Below, piece by piece: positions 51,327-59,982 of a DNA stretch of 64,000 nt. How positions within the stretch are numbered: position 1 is the stretch's first letter; each line of letters opens with the position of its first letter. The translations under genes and the position numbers were made by a program. The stretch is from NCBI RefSeq assembly GCF_004078655.1, contig NZ_RZNC01000001.1:248001-312000 (forward strand). The letters are read 5' to 3'. The notes under the pieces were generated by a model. It ran no database searches. It was given only the letters and a program-made list of their open reading frames with translations, and was not told the origin of the DNA. The stretch is from Labedella populi (GTDB lineage: Bacteria; Actinomycetota; Actinomycetes; Actinomycetales; Microbacteriaceae).

Positions 51327-52034
51327 TCAGAGATCCGCTGCGCCCGCGACCACGCTCGCAACTGCGCCGGCTCCCGCGGCGACGAGCATGACCCGGCGCG
51401 CGCTCTTCTGAGACGTCCTGCGAGCGAGCCAGGGACCGATCGCCGTTCCCGCGATGATGACCGCGGTTGCGCCGATCCACCCTCCGGCGGTGAATCGAGG
51501 CGGGTCGAAGCTCCCGACGACGCCGAGTCCAACGATCGTCGCCCCGCAGAGGATCGTGAAGACGAATTGCGCGCTCGCGGCGAAAGCCGCGGCGGGCCAA
51601 CGAGCGAGAACCGCGAATACTGACAGCGGCACGCCCCCGACGCCCGCCACGACATTGACTGCTCCAGCGGCGACGCCCGTGGAGGCGACGGCGGTGAGAG
51701 GGGGTGTGGCCTTCGCCTCATGCACGGGCCGGCGTGATGCGTCGAGAACGACGACCGCGAGGAGCAATGCGAGCGTCGTGCCACCGATCGCGACTTGGAG
51801 CGGCGCAGCCGGAAGAAGGGCATGGACCGCGACACCGGGGATGACGCCGACCGCCCCACTCGCGGCGAGCGGAACCGCGATCCTCCATTCGACGGCGCGC
51901 CACTGCTGGACGAGGAGCAGGAGAGATGTCCCCGCTCCGAAGATGATGACCGCATCCGGTATCCGCACAGGGGACGACTGCCCGTGTACCGGAACCTGCC
52001 CTCCCGATAGGCTGAGCGGACCGCCCACCAACAC
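51327..52034 (-). CDS. Sulfite exporter TauE/SafE-type permease, N-terminus apparently lost
   Basis: Up to 235 residues. Visible TauE elements are VIIFGAGTSLLLLVQQWRAVEWRIAVPLAASGAVGVIPGVAVHALLPAAPLQVAIGGTTLALLLAVVVL, a second half with VASTGVAAGAVNVVAGVGGVPLSVFAVLARWP, and SAQFVFTILC. The usual first one or two membrane helices, with their own VGxxxGxGGG-like repeat, are missing; the first 25 residues (PLSLSGGQVPVHGQSSP) have no resemblance. The start lies only 12 bp from the divergent SPFH gene, so the 5' part may have been deleted. It may be a non-functional remnant. Confidence 0.68.
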   Translation of the reverse strand: MLVGGPLSLSGGQVPVHGQSSPVRIPDAVIIFGAGTSLLLLVQQWRAVEWRIAVPLAASGAVGVIPGVAVHALLPAAPLQVAIGGTTLALLLAVVVLDASRRPVHEAKATPPLTAVASTGVAAGAVNVVAGVGGVPLSVFAVLARWPAAAFAASAQFVFTILCGATIVGLGVVGSFDPPRFTAGGWIGATAVIIAGTAIGPWLARRTSQKSARRVMLVAAGAGAVASVVAGAADL

Positions 52035-52045
52035 TCTGGAGTGTC

Positions 52046-53512
52046 ATGGACCTGCTCGCCATCGCGTCGATCCCGATCATCATCGCCGTGGTGGTGATCA
52101 TCATCATCCTCGCTCTGTTCACGAAGAGCCGGTACAAGATCGCGAAGCCCGATGAGGCGATCATCGTCACGGGGCGCAAGGCCAAGAAGACCATCGGGGC
52201 CGACGGCCGCACGATCACCGACCTCTCCGGTCAGAAGGTCGTCCAGGGCGGCGGCGTGTTCGTCGTCCCGTTCCTGCAGCGCCAGTTCTCCCTCTCGCTA
52301 CGTTCGCGGGCGATCGGGATCCAGGGTGTGGCGCAGACGCGTAACGGCGTCACGATCCGTGTCGAGGCCGTCGCCGTCGTGAAAGTCGGCGACAGCGACG
52401 GGGCCATCCGCTCCGCCGCGCAGCGCTTCCTCGGCCAGGACCAGCACATCGAGCCCTTCACGCAAGAGGTCCTCTCCGGTTCGCTGCGGTCGTCGATCGG
52501 TAACCTGACGGTCGAGGAGATCATCCGCGACCGCGCCGGTCTCGCCGAGCAGGTGCTCGAGGCCGCCCGCACATCGCTCCTCAACCAGGGTCTCGACGTC
52601 GACACGTTCCAGATCAAGGAGATCGCGGACGACAAGGGCTACATCACCGACCTCGGTCGTCCCGAGCAAGCCCGCGTCCGCCAGGCCGCCGAGATCGCCG
52701 AATCGCAGTCGGCGCGCGCATCCGAGCAGGCACGCATCGAGGCGGCGGAGGCCATCGCCGACGCCAACCGCGAACTGTCGCTCAAGAACGCGTCCATCAA
52801 GACCGAGACCGACGAGGCCATCGCGCGGGCCGAGGCCGCGAAGCCGCTCGCCGAGGCCACCGCGCAGCAGGGCATCCTCCAGCAGCGCGAGATCACGGCC
52901 GTCCGTGAGGCCGCCCTGCGCGAGCAGCAGCTCAACGCGGAGGTCCGCAAGGTCGCGGACGCCGAGTCGTACCGCATCCGACAGATCGCGGAGGCCGACG
53001 CCGCGAAGGTCGTCGCCGAGGCGAAGGCCGACCGCGACCGTCGTATCGCCGAGGCCGAGGCCACGCGCGCAGAGGGTGAGGCTGAGGCGGCCGCGATCCT
53101 CGCCAAGGGTGAGGCGGAGGCCCGGGCGACCGAGCTCCGCGTCGCCGCGCTCCGCAACGAGTCCGAGGCCCTCCTGCAGCAGCGCGCGATCGAGATCCTG
53201 CCGCAGATCGCCCGCGAGCTCGCCGCCCCGTACGGCTCGATCGACAACCTCACGGTCATCTCCACCGACGGTGCGTCGAAGCTCTCGAACGACGTCGTCA
53301 ACAACGTCACGCAGGTCTCGACGCTCCTCAAGGACGCGACGGGCATCGACCTCACGAAGCTCTTCAACGGTGCCACCCGGCGCTCGGGCGACGCGGGCGG
53401 CCAGAGCCTCGGCGACCTGCTCGGCGGCGGCAGCGGCGCCGGCGGTGGCACGGTCGGCGGCTCGACCGACTCGACGCCGGAGACGGCGGACGCGGCGCCG
53501 CAGCAGCACTAG
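52046..53512 (+). CDS. SPFH/Band 7 flotillin-like protein
   Basis: 488 residues. An N-terminal membrane hairpin/anchor (LLAIASIPIIIAVVVIIIILALFTKSRYKIAKPDEAIIVTGRK) leads into the SPFH domain (about 30-200: GVTIRVEAVAVVKVGDSDGAIRSAAQRFLGQDQHIEPFTQEVLSGSLRSSIGNLTVEEIIRDR, LNQGLDVDTFQIKEI). A long Ala/Glu-rich coiled coil with EAxA repeats (about 210-380) and a Gly/Ser/Ala-rich tail follow. This is the flotillin/YqiK arrangement of membrane-microdomain scaffolds. It sits directly upstream of the second heme gene group, separated from it by a terminator at 53530. Confidence 0.9.
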   Translation: MDLLAIASIPIIIAVVVIIIILALFTKSRYKIAKPDEAIIVTGRKAKKTIGADGRTITDLSGQKVVQGGGVFVVPFLQRQFSLSLRSRAIGIQGVAQTRNGVTIRVEAVAVVKVGDSDGAIRSAAQRFLGQDQHIEPFTQEVLSGSLRSSIGNLTVEEIIRDRAGLAEQVLEAARTSLLNQGLDVDTFQIKEIADDKGYITDLGRPEQARVRQAAEIAESQSARASEQARIEAAEAIADANRELSLKNASIKTETDEAIARAEAAKPLAEATAQQGILQQREITAVREAALREQQLNAEVRKVADAESYRIRQIAEADAAKVVAEAKADRDRRIAEAEATRAEGEAEAAAILAKGEAEARATELRVAALRNESEALLQQRAIEILPQIARELAAPYGSIDNLTVISTDGASKLSNDVVNNVTQVSTLLKDATGIDLTKLFNGATRRSGDAGGQSLGDLLGGGSGAGGGTVGGSTDSTPETADAAPQQH

Positions 53513-53529
53513 GCGACACTCACCTACGC

Positions 53530-53573
53530 ACGACGGAACGCGCGGTCCCCCCGGGGCCCGCGCGTTCCGTCGT
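53530..53573 (+). terminator. Strong hairpin terminator after the SPFH gene
   Basis: Arms ACGACGGAACGCGCGG and CCGCGCGTTCCGTCGT are perfectly complementary (16 bp), with a 12-nt loop, followed by CTTCGCC. It begins 18 bp after the stop codon. Confidence 0.85.
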
Positions 53574-53602
53574 CTTCGCCCGACTCGCCCCGGCCCCCCG
53601 AA

Positions 53603-53662
53603 GTAGTGCGTTTGTGCGTAGTGCGACCGTTATACAGGGCGATATGCGCACAAAGCGACTAC
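53603..53662. promoter_or_regulatory. Long imperfect inverted repeat upstream of chdC
   Basis: 53603-53620 (GTAGTGCGTTTGTGCGTA) is complementary, with a few mismatches or gaps, to 53643-53662 (TATGCGCACAAAGCGACTAC). The 22-bp interior includes an AT-rich TTATAC. It lies 70-130 bp upstream of chdC, past the SPFH terminator, where the promoter of the chdC-hemL operon should be. Likely a regulator-binding site or leader hairpin. Confidence 0.55.
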
Positions 53663-53732
53663 CCGGCGGCTCTCGGCGCCAGGGGGACTCGGCGCTTTGA
53701 AATCTTTCAGGGTTAAGAGGGAGGATGGAGGC

Positions 53733-54458
53733 ATGACTCACCCGGCCTCCGACGAGGCAGTCCTCCCTTCTCCCCACACCGAAGAACCCGACGTCGGACC
53801 GTCCGGTTTCACCCTGTGGGCGATCCTCCGTCGCAACCCGGATCGGGCCTCTGACGTGTCCGCCCCCGCGGTCTCGGAACTCGAATCGGTCGTCGACGTG
53901 CTCGACACCGACGGCGTCACCGTCCGCGGCTTCTACGACGTCTCGGGCATGCGCGCCGACGCCGATCTCATGATCTGGCTCCACGGCGACACCGCCGAGG
54001 CGCTCCAGGCCGGACTCCGTGCGCTGCGCCGCACGACGATGCTCTCCGACCTGCTGCCGACGTGGAACGCGATGGGCGTGCACCGCGACGCCGAGTTCAA
54101 CCGCCAGCACGTCCCCGGTTTCCTCCGTGGGAAGGAGCCGCTGCAGTGGCTCTGCCTCTACCCCTTCGTGCGCAGCTTCGAGTGGTACCTCCTGCCGGAG
54201 GAGGAGCGCCGCGCGATGCTCGCGGAGCACGGGCGCAAGGGCGCGGCGTTCCGCGGCGTGCTCGCGAACACCGTCGCGTCCTTCGCGCTCGGGGACTACG
54301 AGTGGCTGCTGCCGCTCGAATCCGACGACCTCGTCGACCTCGTCGACCTCATGCGTGACCTGCGTGCGACGGACGCTCGCCGCCACGTGCGCGAAGAGGT
54401 GCCGTTCTTCACGGGCCGCCGCATCCCGGCCGCCGAGGTCGCGGAGGTGCTGTCCTGA
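53733..54458 (+). CDS. chdC: Coproheme decarboxylase (heme synthase ChdC/HemQ)
   Basis: 241 residues from ATG at 53733 with GGAGG-type sites upstream. It is a chlorite dismutase-fold protein of the actinobacterial ChdC clade: FTLWAILRRNP, GVTVRGFYDVSGMRADADLMIWLHGDT, and PFVRSFEWYLLPEEERRAMLAEHGRKG, with the Tyr152 in EWYLL corresponding to the redox-active Tyr of this family. It performs the last step, H2O2-dependent decarboxylation of coproheme to heme b. Its TGA shares a base with the next ATG (TGATG), so it is coupled with the ferrochelatase. Confidence 0.95.
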   Translation: MTHPASDEAVLPSPHTEEPDVGPSGFTLWAILRRNPDRASDVSAPAVSELESVVDVLDTDGVTVRGFYDVSGMRADADLMIWLHGDTAEALQAGLRALRRTTMLSDLLPTWNAMGVHRDAEFNRQHVPGFLRGKEPLQWLCLYPFVRSFEWYLLPEEERRAMLAEHGRKGAAFRGVLANTVASFALGDYEWLLPLESDDLVDLVDLMRDLRATDARRHVREEVPFFTGRRIPAAEVAEVLS

Positions 54459-55717
54459 TGGCCGCCCGCAACCTCGGAAGCACCGACGGCAGCTTCGACG
54501 CCTTCACCGCGAAGCTCGCCGCGGAGGACGCGGCGACCCCTCTCGTCCCCTCGGCGTCGCCCGCCGCCTCGTCTGGCGCTCCGCACGTGAGCGAGCCGAC
54601 GACCTACGACGCGATCCTCCTCGCAGGCTTCGGCGGCCCGGAGGGGCAGGACGACGTCATCCCCTTCCTCCGCAACGTCACGCGTGGCCGCGGCATCCCG
54701 GACGAGCGTCTCGAAGAGGTCGCGCACCACTACCGCCACTACGGCGGTGTGAGCCCCATCAACGACCAGAACCGCGCACTGAAGGCGGCCCTCGAGTCCG
54801 AGCTGGCACGCCGCGGCATCGACCTGCCGGTGCTGTGGGGTAACCGCAACTGGACCCCCTACCTCGAAGAGGCCGTCAGCGAGGCGAACGAGCGCGGCTT
54901 CACGCAGCTGCTCGCGATCGCGACGAGCGCCTACTCCTCCTACTCCGGCTGCCGCCAGTACCGAGAGGACTTCGCTCGCGTCCTCGATGAGACGAACCTC
55001 GCCGGCACGGTCCGCATCGACAAGGTCCGTCAGTTCTTCGACCACCCCGGTTTCGTGGGACCGTTCATCGACGGTGTCCGCAATGCCCTCACGACCCTCG
55101 AGGGCCAGATCGACGGACTCGACGTGGCGACCGAGGTCGAGGTGATGTTCACGACACACTCGATCCCCGATGGGGACGCCGAGCGCTCCGGCCCGCGCGA
55201 CCGCGACTTCGGCGGGCGCGGCGGCGCGTACGGTGCTCAGCACCGTGCCGTCGCGGGCGTCATCATGGAGGCCGTGCGTGCCGAGCGCGGTGAAGGCGGC
55301 GTGCCGCCGTGGCAGCTCGTCTTCCAGTCGCGCTCCGGACCGCCCACCCAGCCGTGGCTCGACCCCGACATCAACGATGCGATGGAGTTGCTGCCCGCCG
55401 CCGGTCGTCGTGCGGTCGTCATCGTGCCGATCGGCTTCGTGAGTGACCACATGGAGGTGCTCTGGGACCTCGACAACGAGGCGACGGACACGGCGAAGCG
55501 CCTCGGGCTCGCGTCGGTGCGCGTCGCCACGCCGGGCACCCACGACGACTACGTCGCGGGACTCGTCGACCTCGTCCTCGAGCGGGTCAACGGCACCCCC
55601 GCCGAGGAGCGCCCGGCCACGACGGAGCTCGGCCCCTGGTTCGATGTCTGTCGCCCCGGATGCTGCGAGAACGCCCGTCTCGGCTTCAAGCCGGCCGTCG
55701 CGGGGGTGGCGCCGTGA
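54458..55717 (+). CDS. cpfC: Coproporphyrin III ferrochelatase with likely [2Fe-2S] cluster
   Basis: 419 residues. Ferrochelatase domain from about residue 48: YDAILLAGFGGPEGQDDVIPFLRNVTRGR, VLWGNRNWTPYLEEAV, VEVMFTTHSIP (metal-site His), and VIVPIGFVSDHMEVLWDLDNEA (catalytic Glu region). Cys165 in YSSYSGCRQYRED plus C-terminal Cys398, Cys402 and Cys403 (DVCRPGCCEN) match the ligand pattern of [2Fe-2S]-containing actinobacterial enzymes. A 45-residue Ala/Ser-rich extension precedes the domain. It inserts Fe2+ into coproporphyrin III. Also named hemH. It overlaps hemC by 4 bp. Confidence 0.95.
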   Translation: MAARNLGSTDGSFDAFTAKLAAEDAATPLVPSASPAASSGAPHVSEPTTYDAILLAGFGGPEGQDDVIPFLRNVTRGRGIPDERLEEVAHHYRHYGGVSPINDQNRALKAALESELARRGIDLPVLWGNRNWTPYLEEAVSEANERGFTQLLAIATSAYSSYSGCRQYREDFARVLDETNLAGTVRIDKVRQFFDHPGFVGPFIDGVRNALTTLEGQIDGLDVATEVEVMFTTHSIPDGDAERSGPRDRDFGGRGGAYGAQHRAVAGVIMEAVRAERGEGGVPPWQLVFQSRSGPPTQPWLDPDINDAMELLPAAGRRAVVIVPIGFVSDHMEVLWDLDNEATDTAKRLGLASVRVATPGTHDDYVAGLVDLVLERVNGTPAEERPATTELGPWFDVCRPGCCENARLGFKPAVAGVAP

Positions 55718-56697
55718 CCCTCCGGATCGGAACGCGCGGCAGCGCGCTGGCCCTCGCCCAGTGCGGCGACGTCGCGGAGCTCATCACCGAACGGACCGGC
55801 ATCGTCACGGAGCTCGTACCGGTGACGACCCACGGTGACGTCTCGCAGGCGTCGCTCTCGAGCCTCGGCGGCACGGGCGTCTTCGCCTCCGCGCTCCGGG
55901 AAGCGCTCCTCGCGGGAACGTGCGACGTCGTCGTGCACTCGATGAAGGACTTGCCGACGGCGCCGTACCCGGGTCTCGTCATCGCAGCGGTGCCGATGCG
56001 TGAAGACGCTCGCGACGCCCTCTGCGCGCGCGACGGACTCACCCTCGACGAGCTCCCCGCGGATGCCCGCGTGGGGACCGGATCACCGCGCCGCGCGGCG
56101 CAGCTTCTCGCCCGTCGCCCCGACCTCACGGTCGTCGACATCCGCGGGAACGTGGACACGCGGCTCGGGTTCGTCACGTCCGGCGAGCTCGACGCCGTCG
56201 TGCTCGCCGTGGCCGGGCTCTCGCGCCTCGAGCGCACGGGTGCGATCACGCAGATCTTCGAACTCGACGAGTGGCCCACCGCTCCGGCGCAGGGAGCGCT
56301 CGCCGTCGAGACCCTCGCGTCGCTCGACCGGGCCGGCGAAAGCGAGGTCGCCCGGGCGCTTCGCGCGATCAACGACGCCGACGCGTTCGTCGCCGCAGAG
56401 GCCGAGCGTGCGGTGCTCGCGGGTCTCGAGGCCGGATGTTCCGCACCCGTCGGTGCTTCCGCCGTCGTCGCGGTCGACGGTATCCGCCTCACGGCCAGCG
56501 TGTACGCTGGGGATGGATCGTCTTCCGTGGCGAATGACGCGCAGGCGGTCCTCCCGAACCTCATCGATCCGAGAGCTTCGAGCCACCCCGACGGAAACGG
56601 CTTCGACGCGCGGATCGCGACGGCGAGCCGGATCGGTTTCGAACTCGCCGCGTCCCTGATCAGCGCCGGCGCCCCCGGTCTTGCAGCACGACCTTAG
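55714..56697 (+). CDS. hemC: Hydroxymethylbilane synthase
   Basis: 327 residues from GTG at 55714, overlapping the ferrochelatase stop. Family motifs: IGTRGSALALAQ, VHSMKDLPTAPYPGL, GTGSPRRAAQLLARRPDLTVVDIRGNVDTRL, PAQGALAVE and dipyrromethane-cofactor Cys242 in EAGCSAPVG. It links four porphobilinogens to the linear tetrapyrrole that HemD closes. hemD starts 13 bp downstream. Confidence 0.96.
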   Translation: MTLRIGTRGSALALAQCGDVAELITERTGIVTELVPVTTHGDVSQASLSSLGGTGVFASALREALLAGTCDVVVHSMKDLPTAPYPGLVIAAVPMREDARDALCARDGLTLDELPADARVGTGSPRRAAQLLARRPDLTVVDIRGNVDTRLGFVTSGELDAVVLAVAGLSRLERTGAITQIFELDEWPTAPAQGALAVETLASLDRAGESEVARALRAINDADAFVAAEAERAVLAGLEAGCSAPVGASAVVAVDGIRLTASVYAGDGSSSVANDAQAVLPNLIDPRASSHPDGNGFDARIATASRIGFELAASLISAGAPGLAARP

Positions 56698-56710
56698 TGA
56701 GGACCACCGC

Positions 56711-57502
56711 ATGACGGCACACGCCCTCGTGGCCAAACCCCTCAAGGGGTGGCGAGTGCTCGTTCCACGCGGGGGTCCCTGGGGAGACGGCGTCGCGGCC
56801 GATCTGCGTGCGCGGGGTGCCACACCCGTTGTCGCACCCATGATCAACTTCGCGCCGACGGAGGACCCGGCGGCGTTGCGGGCGGCACTCGATGCGCTCA
56901 GGGCCGGCAAGTTCGATTGGCTCACCGTCACGAGCGCGACGACCGTCGACGTGCTCTACTCCGAGGGTGTGCGGATCCCGCCGACGACGAAGATCGCCGC
57001 CGTCGGTGAGACCACGGCCGCCGCGCTCCAAGCGGTCGGCTATGCGGTCGACCTCGTACCGGCGCGCGACAACTCCGCACGCGGCATGCTCGACGAGCTC
57101 AACGCCCTCGAGCCGAATCCCCGCCGGTTCCTCACCCTCCGCTCCGAGATCGCGAAGCCCCTGCTCTCGCGCGGGCTCGTCGAGGCGGGCCACGATGTGC
57201 TGTCCGTCGTCGCCTACCGCACGATCGGGGAGCCCGTCGACGACCGCGTCGTCCAGGATGTGCGTTCCGGTCGCATCAGCGTGATCCTCGTGACGTCCGG
57301 AAGTGTCGCGGAACAGGTCGCGAGCCAGTTCGGCCCTCTGCCCGCCTCGACCGTCGTCGCCGCGATCGGTCCCCGCACGGCGAAGGACGCGCGAGCCGTC
57401 GGCCTCGAGGTCGCCGTCGTCTCCCGCGAGCAGACGGTCGCGGGCCTCATCGACTCCGTCGTCGAGGTCGTCGCCGACCGCGACGTCCCACCCGTCTCCT
57501 GA
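56711..57502 (+). CDS. hemD: Uroporphyrinogen-III synthase
   Basis: 263 residues from ATG at 56711 with GAGG upstream. HemD is poorly conserved, but the two-lobed pattern is clear: GWRVLVPRGGPWGDGVAADLRARGATPVVAPMINFAPTED, FDWLTVTSATTVDVLY, KIAAVGETTAAALQAVGY, then in the second lobe VILVTSGSVAEQVASQF and VVAAIGPRTAKDARAVGLEVAVVS. It cyclises hydroxymethylbilane to uroporphyrinogen III with ring D inversion. Place between hemC and hemB supports this. Confidence 0.94.
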   Translation: MTAHALVAKPLKGWRVLVPRGGPWGDGVAADLRARGATPVVAPMINFAPTEDPAALRAALDALRAGKFDWLTVTSATTVDVLYSEGVRIPPTTKIAAVGETTAAALQAVGYAVDLVPARDNSARGMLDELNALEPNPRRFLTLRSEIAKPLLSRGLVEAGHDVLSVVAYRTIGEPVDDRVVQDVRSGRISVILVTSGSVAEQVASQFGPLPASTVVAAIGPRTAKDARAVGLEVAVVSREQTVAGLIDSVVEVVADRDVPPVS

Positions 57503-57575
57503 CGAGCGACATACCGTGGGGAGGACGGCCGGCCGCGCTGACCCCGCGCCCAGGGTGTCGCCGTAGGCTTGAGGT

Positions 57576-58550
57576 GTGACTTTTCCCGAGACCCGTCTGC
57601 GCCGACTGCGCACGACTCCCGCGCTCCGTCGCCTCGTGGCGGAGACCCGCCTGCACCCTGCCGAGCTCGTCCTTCCCATGTTCGTCCGTGAGGGCGTCTC
57701 CGAGCCGCTTCCGCTCGGATCGATGCCCGGGATCCTCCAGCACTCGATCGACTCCCTGCGTCGCGCCGCGAACGAGGCGGCCGAGGCCGGCGTCGGTGGT
57801 GTCATGCTCTTCGGTGTCCCCGAAGTCCGCGACGCCAACGGGTCGGCCGCCTGCCGGGCGGACGGGATCCTCAACGTCGCGACGGAGGCCGTCGCAGCCG
57901 AGGTGGGCGACGCGATCGTCGTCCAGACCGATCTCTGCCTCGACGAATTCACCGATCACGGCCACTGCGGAGTCCTTGACGCGAACGGCGCGGTCGACAA
58001 CGACGCGACCCTCGTGATCTACCGGGAGATGGCGCTCGCCCAGGCGCGCGCGGGCTCCCAGGTCCTCGGACTCAGCGGCATGATGGACGGGCAGGTCGCC
58101 GCCGTACGCGAGGCCCTCGATGGCGAGGGCTTCCACGACACCGCCATCATGGCGTACTCCGCGAAGTACGCCTCCGCCTTCTACGGGCCGTTCCGTGAAG
58201 CCGTCGACTCGCAGCTGACAGGTGACCGCCGCAGTTACCAGCTCGATCCGGGCAACCGCCGCGAGGGACTCCGCGAGGCGATCACCGACATCGAGGAGGG
58301 CGCCGACATCGTCATGGTGAAGCCGGCGATGAGCTACCTCGACGTCCTCGCCGATGTCGCTGCGGCGAGTGACGTGCCCGTCTGGGCGTACCAGGTGTCG
58401 GGGGAGTACTCGATGATCGAGGCCGCCGCCGCGCACGGCTGGATCGACCGCAACCGCGCCATCCACGAGTCGCTCGTCGGTATCAAGCGCGCGGGGGCCG
58501 ATGCGATCCTTACCTACTGGGCGACCGAGGTCGCGGGGTGGCTGAAGTGA
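57576..58550 (+). CDS. hemB: Delta-aminolevulinic acid dehydratase (porphobilinogen synthase)
   Basis: 324 residues from GTG at 57576. Schiff-base lysines are Lys197 ([17 protein letters not shown]) and Lys249 ([10 protein letters not shown]). [33 protein letters not shown] is the normal start. The metal region reads [17 protein letters not shown], which keeps two Cys of the usual three-Cys zinc set, with the rest acidic/His, so the metal preference is uncertain. It condenses two ALA molecules to porphobilinogen. Its stop overlaps the hemL start. Confidence 0.96.
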   Translation: MTFPETRLRRLRTTPALRRLVAETRLHPAELVLPMFVREGVSEPLPLGSMPGILQHSIDSLRRAANEAAEAGVGGVMLFGVPEVRDANGSAACRADGILNVATEAVAAEVGDAIVVQTDLCLDEFTDHGHCGVLDANGAVDNDATLVIYREMALAQARAGSQVLGLSGMMDGQVAAVREALDGEGFHDTAIMAYSAKYASAFYGPFREAVDSQLTGDRRSYQLDPGNRREGLREAITDIEEGADIVMVKPAMSYLDVLADVAAASDVPVWAYQVSGEYSMIEAAAAHGWIDRNRAIHESLVGIKRAGADAILTYWATEVAGWLK

Positions 58551-59875
58551 GCCACGTCAACCAGGACCTGTTCGACCGCGCACGCAGCATCATCCCCGGT
58601 GGCGTGAACTCGCCGGTGCGGGCCTTCGGTTCCGTCGGCGGAACCCCCCGGTTCCTCGTGGAGGCGCACGGCGCGACCGTCGTCGATGCGGAGGGTCGCG
58701 ACTACGTCGATCTCGTCGCCTCGTGGGGACCGGCCATCCTCGGACACGCGCACCCGGAGGTCGTCGCGGCCGTTCAGGAGGCCGCGGCCCGCGGGCTCTC
58801 CTTCGGTGCGTCGACGCCGTCGGAGACGGAACTCGCCGAGGAGATCGTCGGCCGCCTCCGTGCCGCCGGACCATCGCCGCTCGACAAGGTGCGGCTCGTC
58901 TCGACGGGCACCGAGGCGACGATGACGGCGATCCGGCTCGCCCGCGGTGCGACGGGTCGGGACCTGCTCGTGAAGTTCGCGGGTCACTACCATGGCCACT
59001 CCGACTCGCTGCTCGCTGCCGCGGGTTCGGGGCTCGCGACGCTCGCCCTCCCGGGTTCCGCCGGTGTGCCCGAGGCCGTCGCGCGGCAGACGCTCGTCGT
59101 GCCGTACAACGACGAGGCCGCGCTCGAAGCCGTCTTCGCGGAGCACGGTGACAGCATCGCCGCCATCATCACGGAAGCGGCGCCCGCGAACATGGGCGTC
59201 GTCCCGCCGAAGCCCGGCTTCAATGCGTTCATCGTCGACCTCGCCCACCGCCATGGAGCGCTCGTCATCATCGACGAAGTGCTCACGGGTTTCCGTGTGG
59301 GACCGGCCGGGTACTGGGGCGTCTCCCGCCGCGACGCGGTCGACTACCAGCCCGACATCTTCACGTTCGGCAAGGTCGTCGGCGGAGGTATGCCTCTCGC
59401 GGCATTGGGCGGCCGCGCGGAGATCATGGACCTGCTCGCGCCGCTCGGACCCGTCTATCAGGCCGGCACTCTGTCGGGGAACCCCGTCGCGGTCGCCGCA
59501 GGCCTGACCACGCTCCGGCTTGCGACGGACGAGGTCTACTCGGCTCTCGACAAGGTCGCTGACACCGTCTCGATTGCCGCATCTGCGGCACTCACCGAGG
59601 CCGGCGTCGAGCATGTCGTGCAGCGCGCCGGCAACCTCTTCAGTTTCGTCTTCTCCGCCGAGACCGCGCACGACTACGCGGCCGTGCAGAGGCAGGAATC
59701 GTGGCGGTATCCAGCCTTCTTCCACAGCATGCTCGACCACGGGGTGTCGCTGCCCCCGAGCGTCTTCGAGGCGTGGTTCGTCACCGCGGCTCACGACGAA
59801 GCGGCGGTGTCGCGGATCCTCGACGCGCTCCCGCACGCCGCTCGAGCAGCGGCGGCGGCGCGTCCGGCCCCCTGA
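58547..59875 (+). CDS. hemL: Glutamate-1-semialdehyde 2,1-aminomutase
   Basis: 442 residues from GTG at 58547, overlapping the hemB stop (GTGA); GTG at 58538 is an alternative. A class III aminotransferase-fold enzyme: [73 protein letters not shown]-binding Lys276 in [11 protein letters not shown] and [16 protein letters not shown]. It makes 5-aminolevulinate from glutamate-1-semialdehyde, completing the C5 route begun by HemA. Last gene of the operon; a hairpin follows at 59917. Confidence 0.96.
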   Translation: MSHVNQDLFDRARSIIPGGVNSPVRAFGSVGGTPRFLVEAHGATVVDAEGRDYVDLVASWGPAILGHAHPEVVAAVQEAAARGLSFGASTPSETELAEEIVGRLRAAGPSPLDKVRLVSTGTEATMTAIRLARGATGRDLLVKFAGHYHGHSDSLLAAAGSGLATLALPGSAGVPEAVARQTLVVPYNDEAALEAVFAEHGDSIAAIITEAAPANMGVVPPKPGFNAFIVDLAHRHGALVIIDEVLTGFRVGPAGYWGVSRRDAVDYQPDIFTFGKVVGGGMPLAALGGRAEIMDLLAPLGPVYQAGTLSGNPVAVAAGLTTLRLATDEVYSALDKVADTVSIAASAALTEAGVEHVVQRAGNLFSFVFSAETAHDYAAVQRQESWRYPAFFHSMLDHGVSLPPSVFEAWFVTAAHDEAAVSRILDALPHAARAAAAARPAP

Positions 59876-59916
59876 TCGCGGCGTCGCGCCAGCGCATTCC
59901 GACGGGCGCATACAGC

Positions 59917-59954
59917 GGCGTCGTTATGTGTTTGTGAGCTTTCACAACGACGCC
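59917..59954 (+). terminator. Hairpin terminator at end of heme operon
   Basis: GGCGTCGTT (59917-59925) pairs with AACGACGCC (59946-59954); the interior has a further TGTGA/TCACA pairing possibility. It lies 40 bp after hemL and before an unrelated gene. Confidence 0.65.
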
Positions 59955-59982
59955 CCGAACGCAGCCACGGCAGACTAGGAAC

